From the NCBI GenBank assembly GCA_913057645.1, contig CAJXOU010000025.1:1-42453 (forward strand): 42,453 bases of DNA, in the 5' to 3' direction. The notes beneath the pieces were generated by a model. The model saw only the letters and a program-made list of their open reading frames with translations, had not been told where the DNA came from and did no database searches. This stretch comes from an uncultured Rhodobiaceae bacterium. GTDB taxonomy: Bacteria > Pseudomonadota > Alphaproteobacteria > Parvibaculales > Parvibaculaceae. Of the stretch, positions 1-7,363 are shown piece after piece (position 1 is the stretch's first letter; each line of letters starts with the position of its first letter). The position numbers and the translations under genes are program-made.

Positions 1-65
1 AGGCGGGGGGCGGCATACGAGGTTTCGGCCTGTCTCGTGGGCTCGGAGAGGTGTATAAGGGACAG
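1..65 (+). other. Illumina P7 / Nextera adapter left at contig end
   Basis: This stretch is sequencing adapter, not genome. Positions 1-23 match the Illumina P7 flow-cell primer with six differences (2, 5, 7, 8, 10, 22), every one A read as G. Positions 24-31 (TTCGGCCT) fit the i7 index TTCTGCCT (N703) with one T-to-G change. Positions 32-46 match the Nextera read-2 linker GTCTCGTGGGCTCGG exactly. Positions 47-65 match the 19-bp Tn5 mosaic end with two changes (50, 60), both to G. All nine mismatches are to G, as expected from low-signal calls in two-colour Illumina chemistry. Genomic sequence therefore begins at 66 and the gene on the minus strand is cut there. Confidence 0.97.
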
Positions 66-534
66 ACATGGTGACGAGCGCCTTTTCGGGCCCGACGATC
101 CGGGGCAGGCGCTGCGTGCCGCCGGCGCCCGGCAGCAGGCCGAGCTTCACTTCCGGCAGTCCGCATTTCGCCGACGGCACCGCGACGCGGTAGTGGCAGG
201 TCAGGGCCACTTCGAGGCCGCCGCCCAGCGCCGTGCCGTGGATCGCGGCGACGACCGGCTTCGTGCCGAACTCGATCATCTGCAGCGCGTCGAACAGGCT
301 CGGGCCCTTCGGCGCCTTGCCGAACTCGGTGATGTCCGCGCCGGCGATGAAGGTCTTGCCCTCGCAGATCAGCACGATCGCCTTCACGGCGTCATTGTCG
401 ATCGCGGCCTTCACGCCGTTGGTGATGCCCTCGCGCACCGGCGCGGAAAGGGCGTTCACGGGCGGCGAATTGAGCGTGACGACGGCGATTTCGCCGTCGA
501 TCTCAAGCGTGGTGACATCGTTGATCGCGGTCAT
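66..534 (-). CDS. FadB-like enoyl-CoA hydratase / 3-hydroxyacyl-CoA dehydrogenase, N-terminal part only
   Basis: About 156 N-terminal residues of a crotonase-fold enzyme remain. The start at 534 has an AGGGAG ribosome site just upstream. Seen: the oxyanion-hole segment [12 protein letters not shown] near residues 60-72, the [15 protein letters not shown] helix near 98-112 and [20 protein letters not shown] near 124-143, which carries a family catalytic glutamate. The PVNALS and IAGADI style matches the hydratase half of the roughly 700-residue multifunctional beta-oxidation proteins better than single-domain hydratases, but the dehydrogenase half lies beyond the adapter, so this is inference. 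It would hydrate trans-2-enoyl-CoA in cytosolic fatty-acid degradation. It is divergent from the TetR gene at 713, a common arrangement for a repressor and its fatty-acid catabolic target. Confidence 0.9.
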
Positions 535-578
535 GGGCGCTCCCTGCCTTTTATCGTTCTGGATTGTTGTTGGCGGGG

Positions 579-584
579 ATTATA
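579..584 (-). promoter_or_regulatory. Putative -10 box for the FadB-like gene
   Basis: A perfect TATAAT on the minus strand lies 45 bases upstream of the start at 534. No clear -35 is visible 17 bases further up (the sequence there is GC-rich), so the promoter may need an activator. Confidence 0.4.
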
Positions 585-648
585 GCGCCGCCCTCGCGCG
601 GCGCCACCGGCAGTCATGTGCAGCGGCGTTCGGCCCCCGGTCCGGGCC

Positions 649-676
649 TGAACAGGCGGGTGCGGTGTGCTAGGCT
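649..676 (+). promoter_or_regulatory. Putative promoter of the TetR gene
   Basis: CTGAAC (649-654) and GCTAGGCT (669-676) are separated by 14 bases, resembling the alphaproteobacterial housekeeping pattern TTGAC/GCTA. A short dyad GCCTG-AA-CAGGC (646-657) overlaps the -35 and could be an autoregulatory site. Both calls rest on pattern only. Confidence 0.35.
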
Positions 677-712
677 CCGGGCGGTGCTTTATATGCAGAC
701 GAGGCGAAACGG

Positions 713-1411
713 GTGAAGCGGGAGGAAGAAAAGGCGAGAGGCGAGGGCGGAGCAAAGCCCGTCGGCCGGCCCCGCAGCGGCGAGGCCCCGGCATCGGACG
801 ACACCCGCGCCGACATCATCGCCGCCGCCGCGCGGCTCTTCCGCGCCAAGGGCATCGCGGGCGCCTCGGTGCGCGAGATCGCGGCGGAAGCGGGCCTGCG
901 CAAGGCCTCGCTCTATTATTACTTCCCCGCCAAGGAGGACATCGTCTACGCGATGATCGAGGGCGTGCTCGCGCCCGCCCTCGCCATGCAGAAGAAGCTC
1001 TCCCGGGCCCGCCTCTCGGAAGCCGCGCGGCTTTACCTCTATCTCCGCTTCGATGTGGAGATGCTCTGCGCCGCACCCTACGACTGCACTTGGCTGCTTT
1101 CCCACGGCGATCTGAGCGACAAGCGGCTCGCCGCGCACTGGAAGGAGCGCGAAAAACTGCTCGGCTGGCTCCGGGCGCGGCTCCGCGAAGGGCAGGCGAA
1201 GCGCGAGTTTGCCGCCTGCGACGGCGCGACCGTCGCGAAAGCCATGCTTGCCGCTACGGAATACTCCGTCACCTGGGCCGAGCGCGAGGACCGCGCGCGC
1301 ATGCGCAGGAATGCGGAGGAAGTGGCATCGCTCCTCGTTCGCGGCGTGCTCGCGGAGGGAAGAAGCATCGACGATGTGAAGGCCGAAGCCGCGAGGCTGA
1401 CTCACGCGTAA
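713..1411 (+). CDS. TetR/AcrR-family transcriptional regulator
   Basis: A 232-residue one-component regulator that binds DNA as a dimer and is usually released by a small ligand. The TetR HTH covers about residues 30-78: an ADIIAAAARLFRAKG first helix, then VREIAAEAGLRKASLYYYF, whose LYYYF is the typical end of the recognition helix. The remaining 150 residues are the helical ligand domain. The start is GTG with only a weak ribosome site; the first 28 residues are charged and low-complexity, so the true start may be further in. It is divergent from the FadB-like gene and precedes CYP153, so an acyl-CoA or alkane-derived ligand is plausible but inferred. The operator upstream of the Rieske gene (3253-3274) could be one of its targets. 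Confidence 0.9.
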   Translation: MKREEEKARGEGGAKPVGRPRSGEAPASDDTRADIIAAAARLFRAKGIAGASVREIAAEAGLRKASLYYYFPAKEDIVYAMIEGVLAPALAMQKKLSRARLSEAARLYLYLRFDVEMLCAAPYDCTWLLSHGDLSDKRLAAHWKEREKLLGWLRARLREGQAKREFAACDGATVAKAMLAATEYSVTWAEREDRARMRRNAEEVASLLVRGVLAEGRSIDDVKAEAARLTHA

Positions 1412-1420
1412 CGTCACTTC

Positions 1421-1588
1421 CACCCTCCCCTCGAGGGAGGGTCAAACGGCTGCAAGCCGTTTGGGGCGGGGGCGCAGAGAAAACTCCAGGTACATTCGTT
1501 GGCGACTTCATCGCCGCTCACACGGCGACCCGCCCCGAAATTTGTTCGTTGCACGCGCAAATTTCGACCCTCCCTCAAGGGGAGGGTA
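1421..1588 (+). repeat. Four-hairpin intergenic repeat, copy 1
   Basis: About 168 bases with four inverted repeats in order: CCCTCCCC/GGGAGGG (about 1423-1441), CAAACGGC/GCCGTTTG (about 1444-1464), CGAAATTT/AAATTTCG (about 1536-1567) and CCCTCCC/GGGGAGGG (about 1568-1586). The ends mirror each other. A second copy in the same orientation lies at 3034-3195, on the other side of the P450 gene. No protein is encoded. It lies between the tetR stop and the P450 start and could act in transcript ends or as a dispersed repeat. Confidence 0.85.
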
Positions 1589-1658
1589 AAGTGTCGCTCT
1601 GGATTCTTTCCGGCAGCGCAATACATTGATGGAAAGCGGCAAACGAGGGAGAAGCTCG

Positions 1659-2978
1659 ATGTGCGAAGACAATGTGGCGATCGGCCGGGACTATACCCGC
1701 AAGAATGCGGAGATGGCGGCTCGCTGGAAGATCGACGTCAACCGCGATCCCGGGTCGATCCCGCTTGAGGAACTCGATCCCGCGCATGACGATCTCTTCG
1801 GCGCCAACAAGGTACTGCCCTATTTCGAGCGGCTGAGAAAGGAAGACCCGGTTCACCTGAACGAGACCGGGCCTTACGGACGCTACTGGTCGATCACGAA
1901 ATATGAAGACATCATGTTCGTCGATACGAACCACAAGCTCTTCTCCTCCGACATCCGCAATGGCGGCATCCGCCTCGGCGGCTTGCCGCTCGAAGGCGAG
2001 CCCGATCCGCTCACCTATCTGCCGATGTTCATCATGGAAGACCCGCCCAAGCATGACGAGCAGCGCAAGGTCGTGCAGCCCATGTTCACGCCGCAGAACC
2101 TCGCCGATCTCGAACCGGTGATCCGCGAGCGCGCCGGACAGATTCTCGACGAGCTGCCGCGCGGCGAAACCTTCAACTGGGTGCGCGAGGTTTCCGTCGA
2201 ACTCACCGGCCGCACGCTCGCCACGCTGTTCAACGTGCCGCAGGAAGACCGGCACAAGCTCATCCACTGGTCGGACACGGTGGAGCGCATCGGCGATCCG
2301 GAATATTTCGAGACGCCGGAAGACGCCTTCAAGGAACTCTGGAACTGCTGGGAATATTTCGACGGCGTCTGGAAGGACCGGCTGGAGAACCCCGGCTCCG
2401 ACCTCATTTCGATGCTCGCGCATGGCGAGTCGACGAAGAACATGCCGCCCAACGAATATCTCGGCAACATGCTGCTGCTCATTGTCGGCGGCAACGACAC
2501 GACACGCAATTCGATCACCGGCGGCGTGCTCGCGCTCAACCAGCATCAGGACGAATACAGGAAACTGAAGGACAATCCGGACGTCATTCCCAACATGGTG
2601 TCGGAGATCATCCGCTGGCAGAGCCCCGTCGCGCATATGTGCCGCACCGCGATGGAGGATGTCGAGGTGCGCGGCAAGACCATCAGGAAGGGCGACAAGG
2701 TCGCCATGTGGTACGTCTCGGGCAACCGCGACGACGAGAAGATCGACCGCGCCAACGAGTTCCTGATCGACCGCGAGGGCGCGCGTCACCATCTTTCCTT
2801 CGGCTTCGGCATTCACCGCTGCATCGGCAACCGCGTCGGCGAGATGCAGCTCCGCATCCTCTGGGAAGAGATCATGAAGCGGTTCAGCAATGTCGAGGTG
2901 GTGGCAGAGCCGAAATATCTCCGCTCCAACTTCATCCGTGGCATCACGGAACTGCCCGTGGTGGTTCACGCCAAATAG
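1659..2978 (+). CDS. Cytochrome P450, CYP153-type alkane hydroxylase
   Basis: A soluble 439-residue bacterial class I P450 expected to hydroxylate the terminal carbon of medium-chain alkanes or fatty acids, using electrons from a ferredoxin and reductase. Seen: I-helix oxygen-activation segment GGNDTTRN (277-284), ExxR pair E316-R319, and heme ligand C388 in FGFGIHRCIGNR (381-392). The motifs LLLIVGGNDTTRNSITGG and HHLSFGFGIHRCIGNR are characteristic of CYP153A. I chose the ATG at 1659 because GAGGGA lies eight bases upstream; in-frame TTG 1626 and ATG 1629 have no such site. No ferredoxin or reductase gene follows, so its redox partners are encoded elsewhere. Hairpin repeats flank the gene on both sides. 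Confidence 0.95.
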   Translation: MCEDNVAIGRDYTRKNAEMAARWKIDVNRDPGSIPLEELDPAHDDLFGANKVLPYFERLRKEDPVHLNETGPYGRYWSITKYEDIMFVDTNHKLFSSDIRNGGIRLGGLPLEGEPDPLTYLPMFIMEDPPKHDEQRKVVQPMFTPQNLADLEPVIRERAGQILDELPRGETFNWVREVSVELTGRTLATLFNVPQEDRHKLIHWSDTVERIGDPEYFETPEDAFKELWNCWEYFDGVWKDRLENPGSDLISMLAHGESTKNMPPNEYLGNMLLLIVGGNDTTRNSITGGVLALNQHQDEYRKLKDNPDVIPNMVSEIIRWQSPVAHMCRTAMEDVEVRGKTIRKGDKVAMWYVSGNRDDEKIDRANEFLIDREGARHHLSFGFGIHRCIGNRVGEMQLRILWEEIMKRFSNVEVVAEPKYLRSNFIRGITELPVVVHAK

Positions 2979-3002
2979 AGCGACTGAGAAGACCGTGCTG
3001 TC

Positions 3003-3028
3003 ATCCCGGGCCTCGTGCCCGGGATTTC
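3003..3028 (+). terminator. Putative terminator after the P450 gene
   Basis: ATCCCGGGC (3003-3011) pairs perfectly with GCCCGGGAT (3017-3025) around a 5-base loop, followed by a short T-rich run (TTTCTCCC). It lies 25 bases past the P450 stop. The U tract is weak, and the hairpin also resembles common alphaproteobacterial intergenic hairpins. Confidence 0.5.
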
Positions 3029-3033
3029 TCCCT

Positions 3034-3195
3034 CACCCTCCCCCTGTGGGAGGGTCAAACGGTCGAAGACCGTTTGGGGAGGGGTGCTCCGTTTGCCCCG
3101 ATTTGCGCGCCATCGACGTCGTTCCGCCGCAACCCCTCCCCGAAATTTCCTCCGCTCGCGCTCCGCAAATTTCGACCCTCCCACAGGGGGAGGGT
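3034..3195 (+). repeat. Four-hairpin intergenic repeat, copy 2
   Basis: Same arrangement and orientation as the copy at 1421-1588: CCCTCCCC/GGGAGGG, CAAACGGTC/GACCGTTTG, CGAAATTT/AAATTTCG, CCCTCCC/GGGAGGG. The second hairpin differs between copies in both arms so that pairing is kept (GGC/GCC against GGTC/GACC), and the internal spacer is diverged. That pattern favours selection on structure or duplication with compensatory change. Confidence 0.85.
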
Positions 3196-3227
3196 GGTGA
3201 AGCAGGCCTCATTTGCGAACGGGACAT

Positions 3228-3280
3228 TTGACACTCATGCGCTCATGCCCTAATTTCGACCGAACGGTCGAAATAGGAAA
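3228..3280 (+). promoter_or_regulatory. Rieske-gene promoter with overlapping TetR-type operator
   Basis: TTGACA (3228-3233), a 17-base spacer and TAATTT (3251-3256) form a promoter candidate. A near-perfect dyad with 10-base arms, ATTTCGACCG-AA-CGGTCGAAAT (3253-3274), covers the -10 and the likely start site, and AGGAAA (3275-3280) is the ribosome site before the ATG at 3287. Length, symmetry and position are typical of TetR-family repressor sites. Which repressor binds is not shown; the regulator at 713 is the nearest candidate. Confidence 0.7.
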
Positions 3281-3286
3281 CCCGCC

Positions 3287-4420
3287 ATGCCCGCCTCGCT
3301 CTCAACCCTGATGGAAGAAGGCCGCCGCGCCGTCCTGCGCCCGCTTGCGCAGGCCTCCACGCTGCCGCCCGGTTTCTACACCTCGCCCGAAATCTTCGAG
3401 GCGGAGCGGGAGCGCGTCTTCCGCCGCAACTGGGTCTCCGTCGGCCGCGCCTCGGAAATCCCGCAACCCGGCGACCGCTTCCGGATCGACGTTGCGGGCG
3501 AGCCGCTCATGATCGTGCGCGGGAAGGATGCGCGGATCCGGGCGCTCTCCGCCGTCTGCCGCCATCGCTGGATGCTGCTCGGCGAGGGCGCGGAAAGCGC
3601 GGGCACCATCGCCTGCCCCTATCACAAATGGACCTATGCGCTGGACGGCGCGCTCATGGCCGCGCCCCTGATGGACAAGGCCGAAGGCTTCGAGCGCGAC
3701 GCCTGCGCGCTTCCCTCCTTTGCCTGCGAGGTCTGGAACGGTTTCATCTTCGTCAATCTGGGCGGCGATGCCGAACCGCTTGCGCAAGCGCTCGCGCCGC
3801 TTGCGGCCGAATTCGCGCCCTGGAAGATGGACGAGCTCGAAATCGCCGGCCGCGTCGAATTCGACCAGCCTTACAATTGGAAGGTGCTCGCCGACAATTT
3901 CATGGAGGCCTATCACCATTTCGCCATCCATCCGGAGACCTTCGAGCCGAACTACCCGGCGGCGATCTCCCGTGCGGAAGAGACGAACGCGCCCTGGGCC
4001 GCGCTGCGCATGCCGCACAAGGATGGCGCGCTTTCGGAAACGCTCTTCCAGCCGCTCGACGGGATTCCGGACGGCGCGCGGCGGGGTTTCTCCGTTTTCA
4101 ACGTCTACCCCTCCATGCTGCTCGCCGTGCTCGCCGACAGCGTCATCTGGTACCGCATGGAAATCGACAGCGTCGACCGCTTCAAACTCACCATCTATCT
4201 GCTGGTTCACCCCCAGGCGCTCGACGTGCCCGACGCCGAAGCCCTCAAGACCTTTCTCCGCGAGGGCGCCTACGCCGTGCACATGGAAGACATCGCCGCC
4301 TGCGACGGCGTGCAGCGGGGCCTCATGAGCGGCTCGGCGCGGGCCGGCCGCCTCAGCCATCTCGAAGGCGCGATCCACGAACACCAGAAGTGGCTCATGG
4401 CTGAACTCGCCCGGCCGTGA
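3287..4420 (+). CDS. Rieske non-heme iron oxygenase, alpha subunit
   Basis: A 377-residue aromatic-ring-hydroxylating-type oxygenase subunit. The Rieske [2Fe-2S] ligands are C91, H93, C110 and H113 (CRH, 16 residues, CPYH). The mononuclear iron site is seen in DNFMEAYHHFAIHP, with H210 and H215; an acid in HMEDIAACDG (332-341) fits the third ligand. The length and single-chain form resemble the group that includes carnitine, choline and stachydrine oxygenases as well as aromatic dioxygenases, so the substrate is open. No beta subunit, ferredoxin or reductase gene is adjacent. Its 3' end overlaps the convergent gene at 4395 by 26 bases. Tight repression until a ligand appears is suggested by the operator over its promoter. 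Confidence 0.92.
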   Translation: MPASLSTLMEEGRRAVLRPLAQASTLPPGFYTSPEIFEAERERVFRRNWVSVGRASEIPQPGDRFRIDVAGEPLMIVRGKDARIRALSAVCRHRWMLLGEGAESAGTIACPYHKWTYALDGALMAAPLMDKAEGFERDACALPSFACEVWNGFIFVNLGGDAEPLAQALAPLAAEFAPWKMDELEIAGRVEFDQPYNWKVLADNFMEAYHHFAIHPETFEPNYPAAISRAEETNAPWAALRMPHKDGALSETLFQPLDGIPDGARRGFSVFNVYPSMLLAVLADSVIWYRMEIDSVDRFKLTIYLLVHPQALDVPDAEALKTFLREGAYAVHMEDIAACDGVQRGLMSGSARAGRLSHLEGAIHEHQKWLMAELARP

Positions 4421-6305
4421 CCGGCGCCGCTGGCCCGCGCGGATCGCCCGGCGGATAGAGAAAACCGCGGCCATAGGGCAGGGCGAGCTGCGGCACGAAG
4501 CTCGCGTGACAGACGTTCACGGCTTGCGCCGGCGCCGTGCCCTTGCAGGCGGCAAGGCAGGCATCGCGATTGGCGTCGTTCTGCCGCGCGTCGCAGCTTG
4601 CCGCCGCCGCCGCGGGATCGGCCTGCCATTTCGATGCCGCCATGGCCGCCCAGCCGGAACCGGCCTCGTCGATCAGGCGGTCGATCTCCTTTTCCAGAAA
4701 CCGGTTCCGCGCCTCGAGGTCGGCCAGCATCATGCGCTCGCCGGGATAAAGCTCGCCGCCGGCCGTACCGGCGAAGCGGAGCGGCGGATGCGGCGTGAAG
4801 GGCTTGCCGTAATGACGGATCACGGTATCGGTGTTCTCGTTGACATAGATGCTGACGACGCGCTTCGCGGCGCCGGCCTTGATGCCGGCCATCCGCTCCT
4901 TGTTCGCCTCGATTTCGGCCAGCATCCGTTCCGCTTCCTTCTCGCTTTCCGTTCCGGAGGCATCGGCGACGCGGCGGATATGGCTCTGCGCCAGATCGCC
5001 GAGCGCGAGATTGTGTCTGCCCTGTTGCCAGTTGCCCTCGCAGCGCGCCGCGCAATCGGTGAGCGAGGGGCCCTTGCGGCAGATCGCGAGAAAGCCCGAC
5101 AGTTCGCGCATGCAGGCGCCGCGAAACTCGTCCAGCAGAACCGAACAGACCTTCGCCGGATCGAGACCGCAGGGATCGGCGCGCATGTCGGCGAGCGGAC
5201 CGCTTGCGGGCGCTTCGATACGGGGGAGATTTGCCGCCGGTACACCGTAGGAGGACGGGTCCGGCAAGGCAGCATCGGTATTCGGCACCGCCGTCATCGG
5301 ACCGGCGGGATAGGCCGCTTCCGGTTCGGGCAGCGCGGCGGCTTCTACCGGCGGCGCACCTGCCGGGATTTCCTCGACCGCCGCCTCGAAGGCGTCATTC
5401 AGGCGCCTGGCTCGCGCTTCCATCTCCGCCACTTCGCCTTCGAAGGTGTCAAGCGCTTCGCGTTGCGCTTCGAGCACCTCATCGTCATCGGCCGCGGGCG
5501 GCGGAAGGCCGGCCTCACCGTCCTCCTCGCACTCTTTCGGGAAACGCGGATAACCGGCCGTGTCGATGATCTTCTCGATGCGCGCGAGCGTGTCCTTCCA
5601 GTGAGCCTCATAGACCAGCCCCATGATGCGGGCGCGATGCGTCATGCTGAGGCGCGACCAGATTGTCTTGATGTCCTTGACGGGATCGCCTTCGTTCGAC
5701 GCGATGTTCTGCAGAAGGCTCGCCCAGAAGATCGACCATCGGTAGCGCGCTTCCATGCCTATGCCGAGCACCGGGGCATCCGTCATGATGTCTTTCTGCA
5801 GACCCACCGTCGCCAGCATGAGCGCGTGGAACTGGTCCATGTTGCGCTGGATGTAAAGCGATGCTTCGACATAGGCGCGGATCAGACGATTGAGCGCGGC
5901 CTCGTATTCCCCGCGGTCGCAAGCGCGCGCCGCCGCCTCGACTTCCGCCAGCCGCACATTGACGGTCCTGATACGCCTTTCGGTCGCTTCGTTGAACTCC
6001 TTTACCAGAGGTTGGAGATCGTCGTAGCTGACCCATTTCTCTACGCGATTGGCCGCCTGGCTCTCCTGGAATTTGTCGAGGCTTTCGAACAGATCGTAGG
6101 CATGGTCAATCCACGGCCGGTCGGCCGCCGCCATCTCCTTCGACTTTTCAAGCGCCTTTTGCGGCGTCATTTCCTCGAGGCGCGGTGTTTCGAGGCGCGG
6201 TGCCTCGCTGGTGCCGGCCGCGCCGTCACCCGATGGCTCGGCACGCGGCGAAGGCGGCATGACGGCAAGAAGAGGCACCACAAGGAGAGCAACATGAAAG
6301 CGCAT
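4395..6305 (-). CDS. Large secreted protein of unknown function
   Basis: A 636-residue protein with a signal peptide (MRFHVALLVVPLLAVMPPSPRA, cleavage near residue 22); GGAG precedes the ATG. I do not recognise the family. Residues 45-260 are charged and mostly helical; about 285-320 looks like a short coiled coil; about 320-385 is a Pro/Ala-rich linker. The C-terminal part holds cysteines in loose pairs (DPCGLDPAKVCS, CMRELSGFLAICRKG, DCAARCEG, then CDARQNDANRDACLAACKG), which suggests disulfides in the periplasm or outside. It starts 11 bases after the OmpA-like gene and is probably in one operon with it and the barrel protein. Tryptophan and methionine content is compatible with a surface or envelope assembly role, but no function can be assigned. 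Its tail overlaps the convergent Rieske gene. Confidence 0.85.
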   Translation of the reverse strand: MRFHVALLVVPLLAVMPPSPRAEPSGDGAAGTSEAPRLETPRLEEMTPQKALEKSKEMAAADRPWIDHAYDLFESLDKFQESQAANRVEKWVSYDDLQPLVKEFNEATERRIRTVNVRLAEVEAAARACDRGEYEAALNRLIRAYVEASLYIQRNMDQFHALMLATVGLQKDIMTDAPVLGIGMEARYRWSIFWASLLQNIASNEGDPVKDIKTIWSRLSMTHRARIMGLVYEAHWKDTLARIEKIIDTAGYPRFPKECEEDGEAGLPPPAADDDEVLEAQREALDTFEGEVAEMEARARRLNDAFEAAVEEIPAGAPPVEAAALPEPEAAYPAGPMTAVPNTDAALPDPSSYGVPAANLPRIEAPASGPLADMRADPCGLDPAKVCSVLLDEFRGACMRELSGFLAICRKGPSLTDCAARCEGNWQQGRHNLALGDLAQSHIRRVADASGTESEKEAERMLAEIEANKERMAGIKAGAAKRVVSIYVNENTDTVIRHYGKPFTPHPPLRFAGTAGGELYPGERMMLADLEARNRFLEKEIDRLIDEAGSGWAAMAASKWQADPAAAAASCDARQNDANRDACLAACKGTAPAQAVNVCHASFVPQLALPYGRGFLYPPGDPRGPAAPVTAGRVQP

Positions 6306-6316
6306 CGGTTCGTCTC

Positions 6317-7363
6317 CTACTGCCGCACCAATTCGACGCGGCGGTTGAGCGCGCGGCCTTCTTCGCTGTCATTGCTGGCGACCGGTGCCAGAAGGCCGAC
6401 GCCGGCCGGTTTGAGGCGTGCGGCGGCGATGCCGTAAGCCGCCGTGAGTTCCGCTGCCACGCTTTCGGCGCGGCGCGCCGAGAGCGAGGTGTTGTAGTCA
6501 TAGGCACCCTGATTGTCGGTGTGGCCCACGACATAGAGTTTCAGCTCCGCATCCGCGTTCAGAAGTTTCGCGATCTCGTCGAGCGTCTCCTTCGACTCGG
6601 GCTTTACCGCCGCGCTGTCCGTGTCGAAATAAATGCCGTAAAGCGCGATGCGGCCGGTCTCCGTCAGCGCCTTTGCCATCGCCTCCGCCTCGACGAGAAC
6701 CATGCGCTGTTCCATCTCGCCGGTTTCGACCACGTCCAGCAGGACGAGCGCGCGCTTCGCGGTTTGCGGAAATTGTTCGAAGCCCTCGATGGCGATGGCA
6801 AGGGAGACATAGACGGCGCCTTCGGGACGGTCGAGCTTCGCCGACAGGTAGCGGACATCCTGCGGCTCGGAGAACGCGTATTGCGTGACCCTGCCCATAT
6901 TCTCGAGCGGGGCGCGCGGCAGCAGGGCGCGGCTGATGAGGGTGGAACCGGCGCGCGGCACATCGGGACCGGCGCCGCATTCGGCGCCCTTGCATTCGAA
7001 GATCGCCGTGAAGCCCTTGTCCGCCAGTTCCTTCTGGTAGTTGCGGAAAACCTCCAGCGTGCTGCGGCCTTCGGGCGCCGCATAGAGGAGGCGCGTCAGT
7101 GCCCCTTCGACCGTCTGTCTTTCGGTCAATGTCGCGTCGAAGCTCCTGTGCGGGCCCGTCGCGATATCGAACTCGCCATAGGCCGAGGTCCGGTAGCCGA
7201 TGATGAGCGAGCCCTCGTAGCGCTTGATCAGCGGGTGATCGCGCGCGCCCTCCACATCCGCTGCCCGCGCGTCGCTCGCCGCCACGAGACAGAAGATCGT
7301 TGCCGCCAGGACGACGAGATATCGCCCCGGCAACAACTCCATCCGGCGGGTGAACGCGCTCAC
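6317..7363 (-). CDS. OmpA-family protein with DUF4892-like N-terminal domain
   Basis: A 348-residue exported protein. The N-terminus has basic residues then a hydrophobic stretch ending SDARA (cleavage near residue 34). The middle domain (DHPLIKRYEGSLIIGYRTSA... to about 210) resembles the DUF4892 proteins found joined to OmpA domains. The C-terminal 115 residues are a clear OmpA/MotB peptidoglycan-binding domain: YGIYFDTDSAAVKPES, VVGHTDNQG, LSARRAESVAAEL and LNRRVEL. It would anchor to peptidoglycan in the periplasm. The GTG start at 7363 overlaps the stop of the upstream gene as GTGA, which suggests translational coupling; an ATG at 7342 is the alternative and neither has a strong ribosome site. 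Confidence 0.88.
   Translation of the reverse strand: MSAFTRRMELLPGRYLVVLAATIFCLVAASDARAADVEGARDHPLIKRYEGSLIIGYRTSAYGEFDIATGPHRSFDATLTERQTVEGALTRLLYAAPEGRSTLEVFRNYQKELADKGFTAIFECKGAECGAGPDVPRAGSTLISRALLPRAPLENMGRVTQYAFSEPQDVRYLSAKLDRPEGAVYVSLAIAIEGFEQFPQTAKRALVLLDVVETGEMEQRMVLVEAEAMAKALTETGRIALYGIYFDTDSAAVKPESKETLDEIAKLLNADAELKLYVVGHTDNQGAYDYNTSLSARRAESVAAELTAAYGIAAARLKPAGVGLLAPVASNDSEEGRALNRRVELVRQ

Noticed and set aside
47-65. Match to a Tn5/IS50 mosaic end, suggesting a transposon boundary
   Set aside because: The bases before it continue as read-2 linker, i7 index and P7 primer, so it is library adapter.
646-657. GCCTG-AA-CAGGC as a firm TetR operator
   Set aside because: Arms are only five bases, which is expected by chance in GC-rich DNA; kept only as a note on the promoter.
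1421-3195. CRISPR-like reading of the repeated GGGAGGG units
   Set aside because: Units are hairpins of one element in two copies, without regular spacers.
4506-6437. A 643-codon open frame on the plus strand opposite the large secreted protein
   Set aside because: Composition is rich in Arg and His with no domain or signal, while the minus-strand frame has a signal peptide, a good ribosome site and operon spacing.
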